A stretch of 64,000 nucleotides of DNA from Cristatella mucedo (Eukaryota > Bryozoa > Phylactolaemata > Cristatellidae): the NCBI GenBank assembly GCA_009760855.2, contig WPIO01000002.1, forward strand, positions 3,619,001-3,683,000, in the 5' to 3' direction. Under the pieces are notes generated by a model. It was not told where the DNA came from, did not search any database, and saw only the letters and a list, made by a program, of their open reading frames with translations. The position numbers were made by a program, and so were the translations under genes. Positions within the stretch are counted from its first letter, which is position 1. Each line of letters begins with the position of its first letter. This document shows positions 1 through 11,600 of this stretch, in pieces.

Positions 1-215
1 CCTCCCGTTTCGGAATAGCTTCTTCTGCTGAGAGTCTGAATCAGCTGCTCATAGTTTTCAGCCTTGTGATTGCTTACAAAGCCACGAACAACTCTGCGAA
101 ATTGTTCCAAGCCACTTTCTCTGTCCTGTTCAGCTTCTTTGCGAATTGTTCGCACTGTCTGATATTTTCTTCTGCGGCCCGACTTGGATATCAACTTTGA
201 CCTTTGCCTGCGACC
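1..215 (-). CDS. Single exon of an unrecognised gene, cut by the window edge
   Basis: On the minus strand the segment is open for 71 codons with no stop, and it is preceded at 216-230 by a good splice acceptor (pyrimidine-rich tract ending in CACAG). The translated exon begins with a basic stretch (RRQRSK...SGRRRKYQT) and continues into a charged, probably helical region (KEAEQDRESGLEQFRRVVRGF, then NYEQLIQTLSRR). The frame still reads openly at base 1, so the gene continues left of the window. No domain is recognised with confidence. Its 5' exons should lie to the right on the minus strand, but none could be identified between 216 and 8600. It is unrelated to the glucan-binding genes. The open frame plus acceptor supports a real exon, but chance or a decayed copy is possible. 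Confidence 0.5.
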
Positions 216-658
216 TGTGTGAAAAATCATGTTAATAAACAGGTTAGAAATAATTGTAAGCTGTTGAATCCTAGCTGAAACCGCCATTAAGGCTCAACGG
301 GATACATTTATTTCGAAGTCTCCAATGACCTCCTCGCCACAGTCGCCCTACTTCAAGGCACCCGCAGGATATTGTCGTCTGGGTAGCCCTTGTTGAGAGT
401 ATTGAGTGAGCCATAGGTAGAGATGGAAATTTTTTGATGATATGAAGAAGCGAGGCTTTGATGCTTCTGATTGGACGGCTTACCAATAGGCGTGATCCAC
501 TCTGGTTTTAGGTGATTCCCATCGCCTTGCATAGCCCGGCCGCGATGTTGCAGCAGCGCAGCTTTTCGGGCTGTAAAAAAAACGTTGGTGACTCAGTCTC
601 CGTTCCAGTATTTCAAACTTTCAGCCATCTAATTCCGCTAATTGAGACTATAATACTA

Positions 659-722
659 CTTTTTTATAGGGCATTACGACAATTAAATCTCTATCTAGGC
701 GCTTTACATATGCTGGAGGTAC
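659..722 (-). mobile_element. Tail fragment of the LINE/SINE family
   Basis: The plus strand reads a degraded reverse complement of the shared 3' tail (GGGC...AATTAAATCTCTATCTAGGCGCTTTACATATGC). It has no tRNA-like head and no coding part, so LINE and SINE origin cannot be separated. Confidence 0.5.
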
Positions 723-2270
723 CGGAGCCCTAAACTCTGGTCGCTACAGACAAGCACTTTACAACTGAGGCAAACTATAGTGGCCTAGATATAAAAAGCC
801 CAGAATTGAACTTGTTATGACCAAGATCTCTGATCGTATGGCTGAGGTCATACTGGTTGAGGAAGTGTGACTAAACTCCTCATCCGGGAAACTATAATCT
901 GGATCTGCAATATCTTAATCGCTGAATCACTTGCTGCTCTTTCCTAAAGATGCTGATCAGTCTCCGGTGAGAACGTAGAGAAACAGGGTGAGCTCTGGTC
1001 AGTGTGATACCGGGACGATCAACGAAGGAATGTGTACAGAAGGATACGTGATGCGAGGCGTGGTCTTACTAGTTCGACGTCTGAAATGATCCACGTTGCG
1101 GATGTAGCAGTTGCTAGTCAGCTGGTTGCCACAAATTCTTGAAATAGCAAACTTCATTGCTCTCTTTTCTCTTAGTTTCTAGTGTGTCAACCTACACAAT
1201 TATATAAATTGAAATACATGATTTCGCACATTACCCAAAGCTATGCAAGAAATTCCATCTAGTAAGCAGTAATTGTTCGCTTTCGTGACCTTCAAGAGTT
1301 TTTTCCAGTATTCGCATGGGAAATAAGGTGCTTAGAGATTGCCTTTATCCAAACAGGATGCCGAAATACGCATTGTAAGCTTAGCACATCTTTAGCTTTT
1401 GCTTTCGCGGAGTACATGTATGCTCTAGACTTGATAAATTGTCCATGCGAGTAGGTAAATGCATCGTCTGGGTGCAAGCAACCTCTTGATGCCATGTAAA
1501 ACAAATATGTTTTTTTCTTATTCTCTTGTTCGTTAATAACCTAAATTAAAATGTTATGATAAGTAAGGCACATAGGCTGTTACACTTCCATTGACACTAC
1601 TTTATACTGTTATTTCCGCACAACTCGCACTAATTGGGATAGTGACCCAACTCGCGATGAATGTAGAAACCTGACTTCCATAACGTGCCTAACAGAAAAA
1701 CTGAAAAAGTTTCAAACTATCATTTACCTGACCACAGAAGCAAAGTTTTCGAGGAACAATAGCAATTTTATATTTATTCTAGTCGTAAGAGATTAGAAAA
1801 ACACACCTTTAATCCAAGGGCAAGCACATTGCAAACGGTTACCTGCTGGAATATTAGGTGTGTCAGAGTTATGATTATTATGAACCAGGTGTTTTATAAT
1901 CTACTGATTAAATCAAATATAATGGCACTTGAGGTGATCACGAGTAATTTTATCGGCAAGCTTCATGCCTGAATTCTAGACAACCCCTTGGGCTGTGGAC
2001 ATACAGCTAGATAACAAGAAAGCACACACACTCATGATTTAGGTTTGGCCACTATTGATTGTTAACATGTTGAGCTATCTTTTGAATTCCTCACAGTGCT
2101 TCTGCTTCTAAAAATGTGGTGCAGTACTTCGAGGCATTACATTTCACCAGTATTATTTTAAGCAGCTTTAAAATAAGTCTGTCTCCCGTATTACGAAAAC
2201 AGTGATTGACGAGTAAGACTTTAGTTTTGAACCCTCTATCTGAGTTAGTAGCAGAGCTGTCTTATGTTTT

Positions 2271-2310
2271 ACGTGTGTGTGTATGCGTGTGTGTGTGCGT
2301 GCGTGTGTGC
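2271..2310. repeat. GT/GC-interrupted dinucleotide microsatellite
   Basis: Repeated GTGTGTGT with scattered C interruptions over about 40 bases. Confidence 0.8.
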
Positions 2311-3237
2311 CTTAGCTCTATGCGCGTGTGACCTGTAACCTGCGTAATGGAGCCGGGTTGGCATTTTGCTCAAAGTGCGTTGCCTGAACAGTGGACCATC
2401 TGCTTACGCTCCGTTTCAGCTGACAGGCGAAAGCGCTACTCCCAGGAGCAGGCAAATCCAGGACCTCAGAGAGCAGAATCCACAATGCGTCCACCAAGAG
2501 TCCACCGGGAAGACCCACAGTTTTGCTTGTATCAACATCGTATGGCCTTTCAAGTGAAATTGGTTTTAGTTCAATTCTGCGGCATTGTCAGTGAAGAGCA
2601 ATATCAGCACTTGTAACTTCTGCATGTCCAAAAGCTCCGCAAGAATTGATTCCAAATTCTTGAAGTCTGTTCTTGTGCAAGGGTCTGGTTCTACCTGCGC
2701 CGATACTGTCTCTGAAAGATCGCATTTGTAACGCAGGCAACCGCTCACTCTATGCTGAGACGATACTGGCTTACAGTCGGAAGCGGATGTACAATAGATC
2801 AGTGCGAACAAATTTAATTTCTGGAGTTTGTATCTTTTCTTGGATACTTTCACAGACGAGTAATAAGGTTTCGGTTGTGAGATTAACATTTATTGAAAAT
2901 TAATATTAAAAAATATTTAAATGCAGTGAAGATATTACCACCTCGTCGAGCAGGTTCTGGGCAGCGTAACATTCGTGTATCTTACGTTTATTCTTTAGTG
3001 ATCTGAAAATTAGATTGGATAGCGAAAATCAGCGGTTAATTCCTGCTGCTGCAGCAGTAATAATTAAGTTCAACTCAAGGGGCCAATTCATGCTCCGTAT
3101 GATGGCTTTCCATGATGGCTTTGCATGTTTCTATGCGAATCTTCTAGGTGCTCACGAAGAAGAAGAGAGACACATGTCTCGTGAGCTGGCCAATCGCCTC
3201 TAGTAATAATAATAACAATAATAATAACAAATTTGAG

Positions 3238-3990
3238 AAAGCGCTCTAAGAGAACTCAATTTTTTTCTAGGTGCTTTAAATTTGCTGCAAAGGAAGCACG
3301 GTCGAATGGTTAATAGTAGCTTGCTCAATAAACGACAAGAATAACAGGGGTGAAATGCATGCAAGTCAGCATGCAAGTATGATTAGTGGCTGCATGCACA
3401 GTGTTAGCACGCATAAGCACATAAAGGATGAATCGCAGGAAACCACCAAATGCTGCGAAAAATAGATACGTTTTTAGTTTCGTTTTAAATGAGGTCAAAT
3501 CAAGAGATGTCGTAACGCAAGTCGGAGTGAGTTCCAGGCTTTGAGGGCATACGAACTAAAATCAGGGTCTCCAAAAAAATATGAGGTTTGCACGAGGTAT
3601 AAGTAAACAACTAGATTCCGGAAAGCGGGTGATACGATGTTTGGCCTCGTGGGAGAGTAGATCTGATAAGTAGGATGAAGCCAAAGAATGAAGAGACCTA
3701 AAAAGTGAGTGACAAAACCTTGAAGCCGATGCATGGTTCACTGGGAGCCAATGCCGGTTGGCTAGAAGTGATGAGATGTGGCAACTGCGATGCTCACGAC
3801 AGACAAGCCTAGCTGCAAAGTTTTGCATCAGCTCTAAGCGCCTGATTGCAAAGGCCGGTAGACCAGAAAGCAGTGAGTTACAGAAGTCAAGATTGGATGT
3901 CACAAATGCATTAACCAACTTGGATGTGGTATCCCTGTCTAAACAAGCCCGAATTTTAGCAATGTTATGTATCTGAATTTAGGCAGATTT
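3238..3990 (-). mobile_element. L2/CR1-like LINE, 3' fragment (5' truncated)
   Basis: The minus-strand reading includes a decayed RT C-terminal region: LDFCNSLLSGLPAFAIRRLELMQN, then a RYLVPRANL-like stretch, and the W-N-S-L-R-L motif. It ends at 3238-3290 with the family's terminal tail (reverse complement of AAAGCGCC...AGAGATT...GGGCGC), followed by an AAT-type simple repeat at 3202-3232. Frameshifts and stops make it non-functional. The same family recurs at least fifteen times in this window. Confidence 0.85.
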
Positions 3991-4199
3991 GACTGCACGA
4001 GAACGTATTATCTGTGGTTAGAAAATAAATTAGTAGGCTTAGAAGTTATCTCCCCAAAACCAAGAATTTATCCTCCAGATTTAGCAATCATTTAAATAAT
4101 GTGAAGAGATGGAACGATTTTGAAATATTTAGAAACACCAAGGTCGTCTGCTGGGAGATGGCGAAGAAATCGCTTGCCAGAGAGAACATGTTACAGCAA

Positions 4200-4262
4200 C
4201 CATTGGTTTTTGGGGCGATTACTCTACCAATTGAGCTAATGAGACTGAATTTCTGTGGAAGA
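4200..4262 (-). repeat. tRNA-like fragment, probably a decayed SINE head
   Basis: The minus strand reads TTAGCTCAATTGGTAGAG, a typical tRNA D-arm/A-box sequence, followed by a possible anticodon-arm region. No convincing T-arm with the GGTTCGAATCC-type B box follows at the right distance, so it is called a relic rather than a tRNA gene. Confidence 0.35.
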
Positions 4263-5696
4263 GCGCTTGCCTTTTATTTAAATGACCAATGCTATCGTCA
4301 AAGTAAACCTCGGTATACTGTTTGAATACACGCGAGTGTCAATAGATTATCGTTGCAATAGATTATCGAGTTGCAACCATTATGTCTGCTTCGGTCGGCG
4401 ACTCGAAACCTATATTTCAATGTCGGCTTAAATTCAGTGATGGGAAATCGTCAAGCAAGTTTCTTTTGATGTAAGTATATGGCATCAAAACTATTAACGC
4501 ATTTGTAACATTGCTTCTAGGTTAGTGCAATGCCGTCTATTTTAGACTGTTGGTCAGTGCTCTCAATTGTATGCCGCTACTGAAAAGTTCTGAAGCCCGT
4601 CTGGTTTCTCGTCAACGAGTAGTAGCTAGACAAAACCAATTCTGTATGAGCTTCACTTGCCCCTATCAAAAATCGAATCAATTTACACTTCCTGTATCTG
4701 ACTTAAAGGTTGCCTAACTTGTTGGTGCCAGCCTACTTATCCGACCCTTTTGCTCCTCCAGTGTGCTTTCGCACCAGCTTATCCTCGGCATGTAGTCATA
4801 AAAGTCGCTGAGGGTCCTACAAAGGGATTTGCAGTGCAAGAGTGTGATGCCCGAGTTAAGCCTTGCTCAAGTGCTAATCATTCGCGCATTCCCTGTTGCA
4901 GGATGTAAAAGTAGTCGCGTCGCTACTGGTTATAGCGAGCTCCGAAGCGTTCTTTGCCAGCAGCGTCGTGTGGTCGGTCTGCTGCCGGCAGAAGTCGTCA
5001 TGCCGAAGACGCGGTGGGGTGGCTGCAGCAGGAAACTCTGAAGGTCAAGGGAAAAGAGAGCTGCTAGCATGCGAGACTGGCGATAAATCGTCACTCCCGA
5101 CAGGCCGCGGGCTTTCTGGCCTCTCCAGTAGAGGAAGCGCTGATGCAGGCGTATTTCCGCCTTCCCTGAAGCTAATTGATGCCGAGGCGGAGTGCCGCTG
5201 GTGGCTCGGATGGCTTCCATAGATTGACATGGACATCCGAATGCAGTGCCGACGCAACTAAACGACGGGCAATCTAACGATTTCGCTGAGACCGAATAAA
5301 GTAAGTTCCTCAAGGAGAGATGTCAAGGAGTCGCCCCTCAACTAACTGAAATCTTTTGGTGGTCTAGTCTTCGGGTCGAAAGCACCGGCAGTCTGAAAAT
5401 CGTTTGCGGCTATGGTCACTACCTGAAATGGCCTTTCATCCTTAAGTTTCAGATACAACGCACCTGTTCTGGTCAGCTTTCCTGCGCCCCAGTGAACCAG
5501 AGTGCTTTCTTTTGTTTCAGTATGAGTTTCGTGTAAATATGTGCATGATTAATCGCATGCTACTTGCCAGAGGTTTTTACGAAGCATTGCCCACGAGTTC
5601 TTGACGTACGGTTTCGCATATTGGCATAAGAATAAGAATTGTTTGCCTTTGCATGCTTGATCAATAACTCTTGAATATTGATTCCAATGCAGCCAG

Positions 5697-5752
5697 TTGT
5701 AAAGCGCCTGGATAGAGATTAAGTGCTCTTAAGGTGCTTTACAACGAGATAC
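5697..5752 (+). mobile_element. Tail fragment of the LINE/SINE family
   Basis: Reads TGTAAAGCGCCTGGATAGAG and then a diverged version of the family tail. The GGATAGAG variant is closer to the SINE version (GAATAGAG) than to the LINE version (AGAAAGAG). No head is visible. Confidence 0.6.
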
Positions 5753-6125
5753 TATTGGTGCTACCAGTGCACGATTCAGTTTTACCTGCTATTTGCCAGA
5801 TGTCACACTAAACTATGGCTCTGAGTGTCATCTGATTCACTTCAGCATTGCTGGAATAAGCAAGATACCTTATAGGTTTTGCTTGCTTGTCATGCCAGTA
5901 TACTGTGTGTGAAACTAAACTTTAGTCACTGATTAATTCTTTTGCAAGGAGCTGTAAATGCAACCAGGTGGAAGTTGAGTTCACTCGATAACATATGAAA
6001 AAGCCATATTTTGATTTTATCATTATTCACTTTGCTTGTAATCCATCTGAATTACACAGGTCAAGGAAGGTGGGAATACCTTACAGACGTATTTTGAGTA
6101 AATATGGAGAATGTGCTGTCTTTAT

Positions 6126-8372
6126 TTTGACCTCTGACTAAGCTCACTGCGCGCCCTCGCCCAGACGGCCTACGGTTCACCACACACATTAATCCAGCTA
6201 AGTCTGCTAAGCGAAAGCTTCAAAAAGCGTAAGAAGTATCAGGACTGACTGTCCATCGACAGGCATTAGAGGACTACTGTAAATCGTACCAATCAATCCT
6301 AGTAAAGGCCAAGTCTAGCTTCTATAAAAACATTGTTAAATTGCAGATGCACAATCCAAAAATGCTGATGTCGACGATTAACCATCTCCTCAACCAATCC
6401 CAGGTTAGCTCATTACCCAATCATCCCAATGATGATCTAGCTGCTCGCTTCTCTAGCTTCTTTGTCCAGAAGATAGACAAGATCAGGGAGTCCATCCCTA
6501 CGATGGCCGCACCCCCTAGAATGCTGTCCCTCAATTCCTTGCAGCATCTCAATGTCTACACTCAAGGGGGTCACTAGTGACCTCGTTCCGAAGTTTATAT
6601 CCCAATCAAAGATGACAACAAGTCCTTTGGACCATATTCACACTCTCCTGCTTCTACAGTACATTTGTCTGCTGCTGCCATGCATAACTAACATCATTAC
6701 AACGTCATTAGCCTCAGGTAATGTCCCAGCACCTCTCAAAAGGGCTGTAGTCATGCCACTACTCAAGAAAGCAACACTAGACCAAGGGAACTGGAGCAAC
6801 TATCCCCAGCCTTCCTTCTACCATTCCTACCAAAAACACTGGAACGAATCGTGGCAGACCAGCTGAACTCATTTATTGAAACTTCAAGCCTTGCTAGTAA
6901 GTTTCAGTCTGGTTTTAGAGCTAATCACTCCACAGAGTCAGCCTTCCTTCGGGTGTACAACGACCTACTTAGGAATGCAGACATGGGTAGAATATCTGCT
7001 TGTTTTGCTCGATCTTTTGGCAGCCTTTGATACTATCGATCACCAAGTTCTTCTTGAGCGCCTCCCATCTCACCTGGGCATCACTGGCGCTGCTCTGGAA
7101 TGGTTCAGGTCCTATCTCAGTGGGAGATTCTAAAGTATTAATGTGAATGGACAAAGATCATCAGAGGTACCTCTGAAATATGTAGTACCTCAAGGCTCCG
7201 TGCTTTGGTCCTGTTCTTTTCACAGTTTATACTATCCCTTATGCCGATGTGATTGCCAAGCACAATCTAGGCTTCACTTCTATGCGGATGGCACTCAATT
7301 GTACCTTTGCTTTGATCCCTGCCAGCCCTCGAGCACGCCGAATTATTCTCTCAACTCCATTGCTGCAAGTATTGATGACATCCACATACGGATGGCAGCA
7401 AATTTTCTAAAATTGAATGATGATAAAACCAACTTACTAGTTATGGGTAAACCAAGTGTGGTTCAGAAATTGGAAAGGCTAACGCTCAAAATCGGCTCTG
7501 TCAGCATATCTTCTGTTAGATATGCATGAAATCTAGGTGTCATGTTCCAAAGTGACCTTTCTTTAAACGACCACATCAGCTCCACAGTCAAGTCTGCCTA
7601 CTTTCAGCTGCGTAATATTGCTAAAATTCGGGCTTGTTTAGACAGGGATACCATAGCTAAGTTAGTCGATGCATTTGTGACATCCCGTCTGGACTTCTGT
7701 ATTTCACTGCTTTCTGGTCTGCCAGCCTGTGCAATCAGGCGCTTACAGCTGGTGCAAAACTCTGCAGCAAGGCTTATCTGTCGTGAGCGTGGCAGTTGCC
7801 ACAGCACACAACTTCTCGCCGACCTGCAAAAGCTCCCAGTCAAGCAACGCATCAACTTAAAGGTTTTGTCACTCACTTTTAGGTCACTTCATTCTTTGAC
7901 TCCAGCCTACCTATCAGATTTACTCCCCTCAGGCTAGGCATCGTAGCCCCCACTTTTCAGATTCTAACTGTTTAATTATACCTCGTACAAACCTCAAATC
8001 TTTTGGAGACCGTGCCTTTAGTTCGTATGATTCCAAAGTGGGGAAATCACTCCCGACTTCCGTAATGACATCCCCTGACTTGACCACATTTATAAAGAAG
8101 TTAAAATCACTCCTATTGATTACAGCATTTAGTGGGTCCCTGTGATTAGTTCTTTATTTGCTTATCCGTGCTGACAGTGCATGCTGCCACTAACCGCACT
8201 TGCATGCTGACCCCTTGCATGTCACCCCTAACTATTTTATTCTTGTCGTTTGTTGTGCATGCTAATATTAACCATTTAATCATGCTTCCTTTGCACCAAA
8301 TGTAAAGCGCCTAGAAAGAGATTGATTCTCTGAGGGCGCTTTATCAAGTGTGTTGTTATTATTGAGTAAATA
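6126..8372 (+). mobile_element. L2/CR1-like LINE, about 2.2 kb, decayed
   Basis: This is the longest copy in the window. Pieces of ORF2 in shifting frames include the segment upstream of RT (near 6250-6570), an RT N-terminal part ([13 protein letters not shown] and [14 protein letters not shown], near 6845-6950), the [13 protein letters not shown] motif (near 7026-7065), PLKYVVPQGSVL (near 7170-7205), and the catalytic box near 7279, here YADG instead of YADD. A long RT C-terminal part follows (7542-7937). The copy ends with the family tail at 8305-8345 and a short TTATTATTG simple repeat. The D to G change in the catalytic box, frameshifts and stops show it is inactive. It lies 260 bp beyond the 3' end of gene A. 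Confidence 0.9.
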
Positions 8373-8605
8373 TACATATTTTTTTGTCTTTACCATCCAA
8401 TCTTGCCGTGATTTGCATTTGATCTCGACCTGCCGACTGTTAAAACCTAATAAATTAAAAGCAAATACCATTTCCTACTAAGAGCATACTTCAAGGTTAA
8501 GTGATCTCTAAGATCATGCTCTTTTTAAACTTATTCATGTCGATTTGAATGTGGATCTCACTCTGGTCGCCAAAGAATGATAGCACTGTTTGCTCTGAAG
8601 GTAGC

Positions 8606-8611
8606 TTTATT
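8606..8611 (-). promoter_or_regulatory. Polyadenylation signal of gene A
   Basis: AATAAA on the minus strand, 21 bases beyond the TAG stop of gene A. It is unusually close to the stop; a longer 3' UTR using another site is possible. Confidence 0.5.
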
Positions 8612-8631
8612 GTCACTGTTTGCTTTAGTGT

Positions 8632-11600
8632 CTAGACAAGCTGCCACATTTTGACCGATTTTACTTGCATCGCCGCACCCTCTCCTTGCCAGGTTGGGTA
8701 CCACTGGTTCTTGGCATTCCAAAACTTTTCCGGACCATTTGAATCGGAGTTGCTCCATGGCTTGGGAGATCCACCCACATTGGTCAAGCCATCTGGGATA
8801 AAGCCATTGGTGCCGCCGACCGCAACGTTGAGGATGAGATAAAACTAAAAGAACAATGACATTAACTACTCCGGGAAAAGTATATAGGCTATGCATTTAC
8901 ATAATCACTTGTCGTGCGAGCAATAGAGAAAGTGACCGTCCCTCGAAAATTAACAGACAAACTAATTTCACACAAGTGCAATTAGTTGAACAGAATCATA
9001 TTCATTTGCGTAAAGCACCCTATACCTATAAAGGGCAGCTACCAAATGTTTCGCATATTTCATTCCGGAGATATAAATTTCGTACACGAGTTCGCCAAAT
9101 CAGGAATTCAAGTATGCAAACATGCCCGAAGGAAAATCGCTACGGGGATCTTAACGAAATAGAAAATGTTGGAACAGGACTCTGACATATCTTTGGATGT
9201 CAATGGTTGATGACATAAATTCTGCAACTTTTAGCTCATTTTGTGACGGAACGCGAATAGAATGGATTCAAGGAGCGCTTACGCTTTGCAATGGTGGTGC
9301 TGCCTATCCGGCTTACGACCAAAGCGGTTAGTCACCTCGAGCTAAAGAATGAGGGAATACAGCAACCTTAAGAATAGCTACGCCATTATTCTTTCAGCTC
9401 TTGTTCGCAAACCAGCTACTACGCACATGACTTATTATCAAGCAAGTAAAAACTGTCTTCTGTAACACGCGACTCCTTAAAAAAATTCAGACATTTAAAT
9501 TGGTTTATATAACTTCCATGGCAGTGCTTTTAAGAAGCATATTCACTGTGTTTACCTTACGATGATAATTTATGTGATATAATTATGATTTTGTGAGATT
9601 TACATAGATGCATTCTGCGCCATTAAACTTTTGATTTACTGTGATTTAATATTTCGATTACACTGGTACTGTAGCGTAGTACAACATCAATACGTTGCAA
9701 AAGCAACAAGATCCAGCTTTCCTCATACATTGTAGGAAAATGCGTCTGCCAATTTCTGGAGCAAAAGCATTGGTCCGATTAAATGATTGCAGCAGACAGC
9801 CGCCCGATTATTAAGTAAATAGTTTCTAGTGTCAAGAAGCCCTAATCTTCATATATAATGTGCAAGGCACCTATAGGGTAATAGAAGCTGCAAACAAAAG
9901 TAGCAACAAATGTGATGGTAAAATAAATTATTCATTTAAATAGCCACATAAGAAAAGGAATTCTCTTTTGAGGTACTTGACAAGCGGTGAAAGTAAGCGA
10001 CCAATTATTAGAGGTTAAATGCACAGTCTCGGGATGCATAGCTACACAAAGAAAATTAAAAAAGAGCAAATTATTCGAGAAAAAGGTGGGTTTTATATAT
10101 TCTGTTAAATATTTTCAAGTCAGGAAATACCATGACTTCAGTCGCGAGTGAGTTCCTAGCATTCGGAGTACACTAACCAATCGCATATTATCCAAACGAT
10201 TTGAGGTTAGTTAGAGTTGTGGCTGAAACATTTGGGCCAGATGACCAAGTGGTACAATACCAAGCTTTATCAAGAGGCATTTTTTCTACGTTTCCCAGAG
10301 CAAAAAGAAAAAAGGAATCTAAAAGTAAGTGACAGAACCAGTGCAGTCAATACGCTGCTTGGTGGGGAGCCAGTCCGGATAGATTAGAAGTGGTTTAATG
10401 TGGCATTTTAGACGCTCGAGGAAGACAACTGTAGCTGTTGAGTTTTTATCACCTGTATGTGTCTTATTAAGTCGGCAGGAAGACCTGCTAATGGTAGGCT
10501 ACAGAAGTCAAGGCGTGACGTCACAAATGCACGGAGCAGATAAGCTGTGAACTCCTAGTCTTAGAAGTCCGAGTACATTCAATGGCAAATAGCTTATACT
10601 CAGCAGACTTAACTGTACAGCTGACGCGGTCATTCAGTAAGCCGGTCACTTCGGAACATGGCAGCTAGTTTGTGTACCGCCGCAACAGAAGATATATTGG
10701 CAAAATCTTTTTTATCTGTGAGTAGCACTACATTTTTCATAAAGAATATTTTGGTTTTATTGATATTGAATTTATTTGAGCAATTATTTCACTTCTGAGT
10801 GCGGATGTCAGCTATATATGCCGCTCTCGGGTGCAAAGAGAGCTCGATGTGCTCGAAGCCGAAGAGGACTGAAAAAGTGCAGGTACAGCTACATGTCATC
10901 TGGATATAGATAAAAACCATAAATGTGCTTGGAGATTATTTCGGTAACAGGGTGAGTGCAATTTGTGAAAGGAAGTGGACTTACTTTGAACAGATCCCTA
11001 GGCTACACCATGCATTACATGCTGATCGAATGATTGTTGCCGGTTAAAATCAACGCTCGGAAATTCCCCCTGAGGAAGTTTTTCAGTAAGTGCAATACAA
11101 GTTATACCCTGGTCAGAAAAAAATAGTCACTCAAAAAGGATTTAGGGATCAATATTTTCATTGCTGCCGAGATAACTAGTAGAAGTAGCAGAGAGACAAT
11201 ATAAACCCATGTTCAGTAAATGACATTACAAATCCTACACAGCCAGCCGAGCGAGCATACGACCCAAAAAAAATTCATCCACTAGCATTGGTGCTGCCTC
11301 TCTGACGTGATCAGCTGCTCGAAAACCGTAATAGAGCTTACTTGCTATGTTTTAGTTTTTAATGTAAGATTTTATCCGGTCTTCAACGATTCGCTTCACG
11401 GCCTTAGATAGGAATAGCAACTGGGAACTACACGGAACTGCTTAAAATCTCTATATTTAGTGATGAAGTCTTAATAAGTAGCCTACTAACACCCTTTCGC
11501 AAGATGTGTTGACAAAATCTGAGGCGAAGGAAATATATATTGTTATTTTTGTGAAGAGGTAGAAATTCTATTCATTAAAGAAGGTGAAAGTAGAAACCAA

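Larger units (their letters stand above)
216..3237. other. Non-coding stretch left of the array
   Basis: No exon is recognisable. It contains a LINE/SINE-type tail in minus orientation near 659-722 (a relic of the AAGCGCC...GGGCGCT motif), a short GT-rich microsatellite near 2271-2310, and otherwise AT-rich unique sequence. Short open frames around 2318-2616 have no recognisable domain. Confidence 0.5.
3991..6125. other. Non-coding stretch between two LINE fragments
   Basis: It holds a tRNA-like fragment near 4200-4262, a locally GC-richer patch at about 4830-5330 with overlapping open frames on both strands but no recognisable domain or splice structure, and an isolated LINE/SINE tail at 5697-5752 (plus). 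I see no supported gene. Confidence 0.4.

Noticed and set aside
4829-5313. GC-richer patch with overlapping open frames, considered as a small gene
   Set aside because: Frames on both strands overlap, have no recognisable domain, and no splice signals or partner exons are evident.
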